Shown here: positions 6,139 through 11,268 of the stretch, piece after piece
Layout: the number at the start of each line of letters is the position of its first letter
Numbering within the stretch: position 1 is the first letter of the stretch
Assembly (NCBI GenBank): GCA_045642205.1
Contig: JAZUIK010000155.1
Span: 1-11,268 of the forward strand
DNA from: RUG760 sp045642205
Lineage (GTDB): Bacteria > Bacillota > Clostridia > Lachnospirales > Bianqueaceae
Direction of reading: 5' to 3'
Length of the DNA stretch: 11,268 nt
The notes under the pieces: model-generated
Databases searched by the model: none
What the model was told of the DNA's origin: nothing
What the model saw: only the letters and a program-made list of their open reading frames with translations
Translations under genes and position numbers: made by a program

Positions 6139-7266
6139 ATGGATAAGATCATCGCCTTTGTCAAGAAAGAAGCGATGCTGGTCGTATCGTTACTGGCAGC
6201 TATCATCTCTCTTTTCATTACTCCGCCCTCTAAGGAACTTTTATCAGCCATCGATTGGAAAACTCTGGCAACGTTGTTTATGCTACTCTCTGTTCTGGAT
6301 GGTTTCAAACACGAGAACCTTTTCCTCCCCATCATCAAACTGACAGGAAAGATCCCTTCCATGGTTGGCCTGAGCTTTTTCCTTGTCTTTGGTGTCTTTT
6401 TCTCTTCCATGTTTGTTACGAACGATGTATCTCTGATCATCTTTGTACCGTTAACGATCCTTCTGTTAAGGATGCGCCAGAGAGAGGTATTTATCCTTCC
6501 TCTTCTCGCCATGGAGAACATTGCTGCAGTCCGTGGTTCTCTGCTGACACCATTTGGCAGCCCTCAGAACCTTTTCCTCTTTGCAAACAGCGGCATCGCC
6601 ACCGGCGATTTTCTGTTAATGATGCTCCCCATCTGGATCCTCAGTATGATCCTGATCAGCGGTTTCATCCTTTTTATCCATCGTAAGGATATCAAGGAAC
6701 GTTCCTCTCTGGTCCATGACAGCAAGGAGCAATGGGATCCCAAAGGAAAGGTCAAGCGAATCGTCTACCTTTCACTCTTCCTTGTGGTGATCATCAGTAT
6801 CGTGACCAGAACTCCCTACTGGCCATACATCACTCTGTTTGTTGCCCTAATGCTCCTGATCTTTGACAGACAGGTCTATCTTCGTGTGGATTATGTCCTC
6901 CTGATCACGTTCTTCTGCTTCTTCGTCTTCTCTTCCTCCATCGCTGCCAATGAAGCCATCGCCGGTTTCCTGAGTAAGGCAGTAGCCGGTAATGAATACT
7001 GGTGGAGCCTCGGTATCAGTCAGATCATCTCCAATGTTCCTGCTTCCATCGTCCTCTGGCCCTTTACCACCGACCTGAAAGCATTGATCTACGGTCTGGA
7101 TACCGCAGGACTCATCACTGTCATCGGATCCCTTGCCTCCGTTATCAACATGCGCTTGTATGTTAAAGAATATCCCGGCAACGGAAAGAACTTCATGATC
7201 GCCTTCGAGAAGTATTCCCTCTGCTTCTTCGCTATTGTAGTAGGCTTACAGCTATTATTGATCTGA
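6139..7266 (+). CDS. SLC13/ArsB-superfamily anion or ion permease
   Basis: This is a 375-residue polytopic membrane protein with about ten hydrophobic segments. Motifs seen in the first half are VTNDVSLIIFVPL (93-105) and LTPFGSPQNLFLF (136-148). In the second half, ISQIISNVPASIVLWP repeats the same helix-break pattern. Asn/Pro-rich breaks of this kind are the paired re-entrant features of the ion-transporter superfamily that includes ArsB, NhaD, CitM and DASS/SLC13 carriers. The substrate could be an oxyanion, a dicarboxylate or a cation exchanged for protons; the sequence does not decide. The start at 6139 is chosen for GAAAGGAA 8 nt upstream and because the alternative at 6067 falls inside the promoter. 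It is a single-gene unit, divergent from the PlsC-like gene and ending at the long hairpin 7287-7361. No arsenic-resistance partner gene is nearby. Confidence 0.83.
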   Translation: MDKIIAFVKKEAMLVVSLLAAIISLFITPPSKELLSAIDWKTLATLFMLLSVLDGFKHENLFLPIIKLTGKIPSMVGLSFFLVFGVFFSSMFVTNDVSLIIFVPLTILLLRMRQREVFILPLLAMENIAAVRGSLLTPFGSPQNLFLFANSGIATGDFLLMMLPIWILSMILISGFILFIHRKDIKERSSLVHDSKEQWDPKGKVKRIVYLSLFLVVIISIVTRTPYWPYITLFVALMLLIFDRQVYLRVDYVLLITFFCFFVFSSSIAANEAIAGFLSKAVAGNEYWWSLGISQIISNVPASIVLWPFTTDLKALIYGLDTAGLITVIGSLASVINMRLYVKEYPGNGKNFMIAFEKYSLCFFAIVVGLQLLLI

Positions 7267-7286
7267 TCTTCTCTATTGCTCTCTAT

Positions 7287-7361
7287 AAACGAATAAGTCC
7301 TGTTTACTGCATTGCAAAGCTTTTATGCTTTTGCACCGCAGTAAACAGGACTTATTCGTTT
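7287..7361. terminator. Long perfect hairpin, bidirectional terminator between convergent genes
   Basis: Arms 7287-7310 and 7338-7361 are exact reverse complements over 24 bp. The 27-nt loop contains a further stem (TGCAAAGC / GCTTTTGCA, one bulge), so the whole folds into one long rod. It begins 20 bp after the stop of the plus-strand permease and lies 16 bp from the stop of the minus-strand phosphatase. On the plus strand it ends in GTTTT; on the minus strand in GTTTAT. Position and symmetry fit shared termination. The stem is longer than most terminators, so a small REP- or MITE-like unit is an alternative. Confidence 0.75.
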
Positions 7362-7377
7362 TCCAGATATCAAATGA

Positions 7378-8046
7378 TTATTTCTTAGCATCAGCCAACA
7401 TCTTCAGCGTATCCTTAAAGATCGCCAAAAGGCCGGCGGAGATCAGGATTGCTCCGATGATATCGGTAAACCAATGGATACCGGCACACAGACGACCAAT
7501 GACCATGATCACACAGGACAGCACGCAGACAATGTAGACTAAGCTCAGCAGCTGCTTGTTCAGATTGGGGAACAAATGCTCCACCATGGTCATGGCAGAA
7601 ACCATGACTACCAGAACAAGGATCGTGTGAGAGGACGGGAAGGAAGGCTCCAACATTCCATCTTCCAGAACGGGACGATAGTTGATGACCAGGATCTTAT
7701 CAAAGAACACATAGACGATCAAAAGAGCTACATACAATCCGGCCAGTACATAGATACGCATATCCACTTTCTTAAAACTCTTTCCCTTGATCAGCTGGAT
7801 CAATCCATATACGGCAAAAGCTACAGCCACCATAAGGGAAAGCACAGCGACCATATCCGTGATCAGATCCCAGAACTTGCTGGTTCCAAAGAAATTAAAG
7901 ATAGCCGCATTGATAGTACCAAAACCTACACTGGACCCCATGGGACCTACTGCCTGCTTATCGACCACCAGAGCAAGGATCATGAACACCAGAGAACATC
8001 CGGCCATGATCAAAGATTTCGTGTAGTATTTAAGGATCTTATTCAT
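7378..8046 (-). CDS. PAP2-family membrane phosphatase
   Basis: This is a 222-residue protein with about six membrane segments and all three motifs of the PAP2 (phosphatidic acid phosphatase type 2) superfamily: K117-x6-R124-P125, PSFPSSH (134-140) and R185-x5-H191-x3-D195, the last histidine being the expected nucleophile. Family members dephosphorylate lipid phosphates such as phosphatidate or undecaprenyl pyrophosphate on the outer membrane face. The substrate here is unknown. The start at 8046 is supported by GGGAGG 8-9 nt upstream; the frame stays open upstream to 8172, but that stretch lies inside the udk gene and has no ribosome site. It follows udk by 28 bp on the same strand, so it is probably the last gene of the nucleoside operon. 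Whether it acts in nucleotide metabolism is doubtful, because PAP2 membrane enzymes usually work on lipids. Confidence 0.87.
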   Translation of the reverse strand: MNKILKYYTKSLIMAGCSLVFMILALVVDKQAVGPMGSSVGFGTINAAIFNFFGTSKFWDLITDMVAVLSLMVAVAFAVYGLIQLIKGKSFKKVDMRIYVLAGLYVALLIVYVFFDKILVINYRPVLEDGMLEPSFPSSHTILVLVVMVSAMTMVEHLFPNLNKQLLSLVYIVCVLSCVIMVIGRLCAGIHWFTDIIGAILISAGLLAIFKDTLKMLADAKK

Positions 8047-8074
8047 ATTAAGAACCTCCCTGTTACTTTTTGAT

Positions 8075-8701
8075 TTATTCTTTACAACTCTCCAGATGTC
8101 TGGATATATGTCCGATGAGCAGATCCAGAGCGACAGGATTGTGCTTTCCTTCCGGAATGATAATATCCGCATGCTCTTTGGAAGGCTCTACATATTTCTC
8201 GTACATGGGCTTCACTGTATTCTGCCACTGTGTGACGACACTCTCTACGCTTCTTCCACGTTCCTGTGCATCGCGGAGAACTCTTCTTCCCAGACGGATA
8301 TCGGCATCCGTTTCAACGAATACCTTGACATCAAGCTGGTCTACCAGTTCAGGCTCTGTATAGATCAGAATACCCTCTACCAGGATAACGGGTCTGGGTT
8401 CAACCACAAAGACTTCACTGCTGCGATTATGTACCGTGTAGTCATATACCGGACAAAAGATACTCTTACCCTGCTTAAGCTGCTCCAGATGTTCGATCAT
8501 CAAAGAAGTTTCGAATGAATCCGGATGATCGTAGTTTAAATGAGTGCGTTCCTCAAAGGTAAGATCATCATGCGCCTTATAGTAATTATCATGGTGGACA
8601 ATACAGATATCGTCTCCAAATACCTCAAGGAGCTTATTTGCCAGAGTTGTCTTTCCGCTGCCGCTTCCGCCGGCAATACCGATCGTCAGGATCTTATCCA
8701 T
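8075..8701 (-). CDS. udk: Uridine kinase
   Basis: Udk phosphorylates uridine and cytidine to UMP and CMP with ATP or GTP, in pyrimidine salvage in the cytoplasm. The 208-residue length is normal for bacterial Udk. Visible motifs are the P-loop GGSGSGKTT (11-19), HHDNYYK (36-42), NYDHPDSFE (56-64), CPVYDYTVHNR (83-93), VEGIL (108-112) and the lid RRVLRDAQERGRS (about 138-150). The ATG at 8701 comes 2 nt after the stop of the ABC permease, with AAGGGG upstream, so translation is probably coupled. Its place directly behind the transporter indicates that imported pyrimidine nucleosides are trapped by phosphorylation. Confidence 0.96.
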   Translation of the reverse strand: MDKILTIGIAGGSGSGKTTLANKLLEVFGDDICIVHHDNYYKAHDDLTFEERTHLNYDHPDSFETSLMIEHLEQLKQGKSIFCPVYDYTVHNRSSEVFVVEPRPVILVEGILIYTEPELVDQLDVKVFVETDADIRLGRRVLRDAQERGRSVESVVTQWQNTVKPMYEKYVEPSKEHADIIIPEGKHNPVALDLLIGHISRHLESCKE

Positions 8702-8703
8702 GA

Positions 8704-9735
8704 TCAGCGCATCCCCTTATCGTAGGGAATACCCTCAGCCTTAGGAGCACGAGAACTCTTGGAAGTGAATGCAAGGACAAGCAGTGTGATCACATAAGGA
8801 AGCAGGCGATAGAAATGGGAACTGATACCGATCTCATTCAGTAGGAATACGCCGTCTCCGTTGATATCCAAAGTGGAATAAGATGCAGCGATACACTTGA
8901 ACAGACCAAAGAGCAAAGAGCCTCCGGCAATATTCAAAGGCTTCCAGTTACCAAAGATCATAACAGCCAGTGCAAGGAAACCGAAACCTGCAACGTCACC
9001 ATTGGAGGAACAGTTTGCCGTAGTCAGTGCATAGACGAAACCGCCCATACCTGCTAGAGCACCGGAGATCATGACACCACTGTAACGGAACTTGATAACA
9101 TCCACACCCAAAGAAGCTGCTGCCTGAGGATTCTCACCGCAGGCACGAAGACGCAGACCAAACTTTGTCTTGTACAGGATCACAGAAAGGATGACGAAGA
9201 TGATGATACAGATATAGGTGGTCAGATAGACCTTGTTCAGGAAGGCTTCTCCCAAGAAACCGATATCTGCATTCTTATCAAATCCAAGGGTGGACTTCTT
9301 GATCATGAACCAGGTTGCGGAGTCACCGCTTACCAGATTCATAGTATTCTGATTGGAAATAACACGGATCAGGAACAGGACCAGTGCAGGTGCCAGCATA
9401 TTGAGGGCTGTACCACCGATGGTCTGATCGGCTTTCAGATTGATAGCGGCAAATGCCAGCAGCAAACTGAACACAGCACCAAGGGCTGCGGAAACCAGCA
9501 TGGTCAGGACCATATAGCCCTGCAGGCTCATCCAGGAACCGGAGGCTTTCGCTGCATCAAACAGACCTGCCTGCTGAAGGATACGTACAAACAGAACACC
9601 GATAAACGCACCGAAGATCATGATACCTTCCAGTGCCAGGTTGATGATACCGCTTCGCTCAGAGAACACGCCCGCAAGGGCAACGATCATCAGAGGAACA
9701 GCGTAGACTAATGTTTCACGGATCAAAAATGCCAT
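8704..9735 (-). CDS. Nucleoside ABC transporter permease (NupQ/YufQ, RnsD-like)
   Basis: This is one of two membrane subunits of a BMP-type nucleoside importer, 343 residues with about eight to ten membrane segments. Family marks are SGIINLALEGIMIFGA (28-43) near the N-terminus and a cytoplasmic coupling loop RACGENPQAAASLGVDV (about 194-210), which contacts the ATPase, followed by SGALAGMGGFVYAL. Homologues are B. subtilis YufQ/NupQ and streptococcal RnsD, which import nucleosides with a BMP lipoprotein. The start ATG lies 1 nt past the stop of the other permease, with AGGAGG 9 nt upstream inside that gene. The exact nucleoside range is not readable, but the downstream udk suggests pyrimidine nucleosides are included. 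Confidence 0.91.
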   Translation of the reverse strand: MAFLIRETLVYAVPLMIVALAGVFSERSGIINLALEGIMIFGAFIGVLFVRILQQAGLFDAAKASGSWMSLQGYMVLTMLVSAALGAVFSLLLAFAAINLKADQTIGGTALNMLAPALVLFLIRVISNQNTMNLVSGDSATWFMIKKSTLGFDKNADIGFLGEAFLNKVYLTTYICIIIFVILSVILYKTKFGLRLRACGENPQAAASLGVDVIKFRYSGVMISGALAGMGGFVYALTTANCSSNGDVAGFGFLALAVMIFGNWKPLNIAGGSLLFGLFKCIAASYSTLDINGDGVFLLNEIGISSHFYRLLPYVITLLVLAFTSKSSRAPKAEGIPYDKGMR

Positions 9736-9736
9736 A

Positions 9737-11017
9737 TCATGCTTCCTCCTTTACGATGGTCTCATTGTTCTCTTCAACAGCGTTTTCCGTTTCAGTGGTT
9801 GCGTCCGTTTTAGGCTCATCCACTTCTATTGGATCCTCAGCCGGTTTATCTTCCGTCTTGACCTCTGTCTTCTTTCTTCCGCTGATCCATGTCTTAATGA
9901 GCAGGGAGAATGCAGACAGATAAACGATGACAGCGATAATGACATCAGTCAGGAACTCATTAAATGCTGTCAGAGATGTCAGCTGAGAACCGGCAATATC
10001 CAGCATACTCATGAACAGAGATGCAAAGATAACACCGATAGGATTACAGATCGCCAGAAGAGCAACAGGAATACCATTGAAACCGATAGCAGGCAGTGAC
10101 TGGTAAGTAGACCAGTAGAATTCCGTGTTTCCTGCCAGATAATACAGCGCTCCGCCTGCACCGGAAAGTGCACCGGCAATAGCCATGGACAGAACGATAT
10201 TTCTCTTATCCTTGATACCGGCATAGCGAGCAGCATGGCGGTTAGCACCACAAGCCTTCAGCTCATAGCCCAGCGTAGTCTTTGTCATGATGATATAGAC
10301 AAGGACAGCAAACAAGATAGCGATCAGGATACCGCCATTTACCTGAGAGCCACTGAAGATCTTATCCAGCAGCAGTTTCGGTGTTTCTACGCCGTTAAAG
10401 CTTGTTTTGTAGATATATCCGGATTTGGTGTTCTCTACGACGTTCTTCAGATTGGAACTGTCAAATGCCCAGGTAACAAGGTTGGCAGCGATCCAGTTGG
10501 TCATGATACAGGCGATAACCTCATTGATATTCAGCATTGCCTTCAGAAGACCGGGAATACAGCCCCAAAGCGCACCGGCGATCATACCGCCAACAAATGC
10601 AAGGATCCAGATGATCCAGGCAGGAACCACGCTGGAGGGGATCTCCAGAGCGATGAACAAGGTGGCCGCAACACCTGCCAGATACTGTCCGGGAGCACCG
10701 ATGTTGAACAGACCAGTCTTGTAGGCAAATGCAACAGAAAGACCAGTCATGATCAGAGGCGTTGCTCTGAACAGCATATTTCCAAAGTTGGAACTGTTGA
10801 ATCCAAAGGTCAGATTACCGGCTGCATTTCTGCCGGTGCTGAACAGACCGGCAATGACAAGGCGGATACCTTCCCATGCGGTCTTCAGATTCATATCTTT
10901 ATTCAGCACGGCAACGATCAGGATGACCAATGCACCGGCCAGAAGACCGATTCCGACAGAGATCAGAGAGGAAAGCGCAGAACGCACAGAATCCTTAGCC
11001 CAGAATTTTTCTTTCAT
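9737..11017 (-). CDS. Nucleoside ABC transporter permease (NupP/YufP, RnsC-like) with acidic C-terminal tail
   Basis: This is the second membrane subunit of the importer, 426 residues. The signature GLFNIGAPGQYLAG is at 102-115. The ATPase-coupling loop ELKACGANRHAARYAGI is at 252-268, followed by SGAGGALYYLAG. About ten hydrophobic segments are visible. Typical homologues are about 350-370 residues; the extra length is mostly a hydrophilic tail (about 380-426) rich in Glu, Asp, Thr and Lys that follows the last membrane helix and should be cytoplasmic. The start at 11017 overlaps the ATPase stop by one base (TAATG), with GGAGGAG upstream, so the two are translationally coupled. The tail has no recognised domain and may be disordered. 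Confidence 0.91.
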   Translation of the reverse strand: MKEKFWAKDSVRSALSSLISVGIGLLAGALVILIVAVLNKDMNLKTAWEGIRLVIAGLFSTGRNAAGNLTFGFNSSNFGNMLFRATPLIMTGLSVAFAYKTGLFNIGAPGQYLAGVAATLFIALEIPSSVVPAWIIWILAFVGGMIAGALWGCIPGLLKAMLNINEVIACIMTNWIAANLVTWAFDSSNLKNVVENTKSGYIYKTSFNGVETPKLLLDKIFSGSQVNGGILIAILFAVLVYIIMTKTTLGYELKACGANRHAARYAGIKDKRNIVLSMAIAGALSGAGGALYYLAGNTEFYWSTYQSLPAIGFNGIPVALLAICNPIGVIFASLFMSMLDIAGSQLTSLTAFNEFLTDVIIAVIVYLSAFSLLIKTWISGRKKTEVKTEDKPAEDPIEVDEPKTDATTETENAVEENNETIVKEEA

Positions 11018-11268
11018 TATGCTTTCTCCTCCTTTTCTTCACGTTTTGCACCGGCCATATACAGACCAAGCTCTTCTACTGTAGTTGTCTTGGGATCCAG
11101 TTCTCCAACGATCTCACCCTCATACATAACAAGGATACGATCGGAAAGGCTCATGACCTCCTCCAGTTCCAGAGAAACCAGAAGGACAGCCTTACCTTCA
11201 TCTCTCTCCTTGACCAGCTGAGAATGGATATACTCGATAGCACCGACATCCAGACCACGGGTGGGCTG
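11017..11268 (-). CDS. Nucleoside ABC transporter ATP-binding protein, C-terminal fragment (cut by the window edge)
   Basis: The last 83 codons and the TAA stop are present; the 5' part lies beyond the right edge. The fragment starts in QPTRGLDVGAIEYI, the post-Walker B/D-loop of the second nucleotide-binding domain in sugar and nucleoside importers of the RbsA/NupO type. It then reads LLVSLELEEVMSLSDRILVMYEGEIVG, where the usual H-loop histidine is Ser, as is common in the second domain of these tandem ATPases. It ends in a short Lys/Glu tail (REEKEEKA). The full protein is expected to be about 500 residues with two ATPase domains. The BMP-family lipoprotein gene, which usually stands upstream, is not in view. 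Confidence 0.9.
   Translation of the reverse strand, partial: QPTRGLDVGAIEYIHSQLVKERDEGKAVLLVSLELEEVMSLSDRILVMYEGEIVGELDPKTTTVEELGLYMAGAKREEKEEKA

Noticed and set aside
8047..8172. Longer N-terminus of the PAP2 protein from 8172
   Set aside because: The extension lies inside the udk gene in another frame and lacks a ribosome site; the hydrophobic family-like sequence begins at 8046.
10235..11221. Long open frame on the plus strand opposite the ABC permease and ATPase
   Set aside because: It is antisense to two well-supported coupled genes and has a polar Asp/Gln/Thr-rich composition with no recognisable domain.
1..11268. CRISPR array, tRNA or rRNA genes
   Set aside because: No regularly spaced repeats, cloverleaf with CCA/T-arm signature or rRNA-like sequence was seen on either strand.

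Overview
The window looks like chromosome of a Clostridia-type Firmicute, probably a gut Lachnospiraceae or close relative. The reasons are moderate GC content, strong AGGAGG-type Shine-Dalgarno sites before most starts, a BMP-type nucleoside ABC transporter and a membrane-anchored zinc-ribbon protein. The taxonomic call is inference. No rRNA, tRNA or CRISPR array was seen.

Left edge (1-275). This is the end of a mobile element, not host DNA. About 260 non-coding bases fold, on the minus strand, into a multi-helix RNA that ends in a hairpin and a Shine-Dalgarno sequence exactly at the window edge. The helix order resembles my recollection of HEARO/IscB omega-RNAs, where the guide sits at the 5' end outside the element and the nuclease ORF starts just downstream. 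If so, an IscB-like gene begins just left of base 1, and the guide is the last bases of the host gene trmO. The element tip supplies the last 16 codons and the stop of trmO.

Housekeeping and membrane block (208-5959, all minus strand). In transcription order it holds a PlsC-like acyltransferase with a zinc ribbon, a GltS-family sodium/glutamate-type symporter, a zinc-ribbon/single-TM/beta-propeller-like surface protein of unknown function, and the tRNA N6-methyltransferase TrmO. Gaps of 55-91 bp leave room for individual promoters. A hairpin between the last two may terminate the third gene's transcript.

Divergent transporter (6139-7266, plus strand). An SLC13/ArsB-superfamily permease lies behind a consensus sigma-A promoter. 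It converges on the next operon at a 24-bp perfect hairpin (7287-7361) that probably terminates transcription from both sides.

Nucleoside uptake operon (7378-11268, minus strand). The order is the end of an ABC ATPase, two permeases, uridine kinase (udk) and a PAP2-type membrane phosphatase. The first four genes overlap or are separated by only 1-2 nt, so they are almost certainly translationally coupled. The layout couples import of nucleosides to immediate phosphorylation by Udk, which traps pyrimidine nucleosides as monophosphates. The binding lipoprotein is expected upstream, beyond the right edge.

The most interesting item is the structured RNA and its use of the trmO 3' end as a guide.
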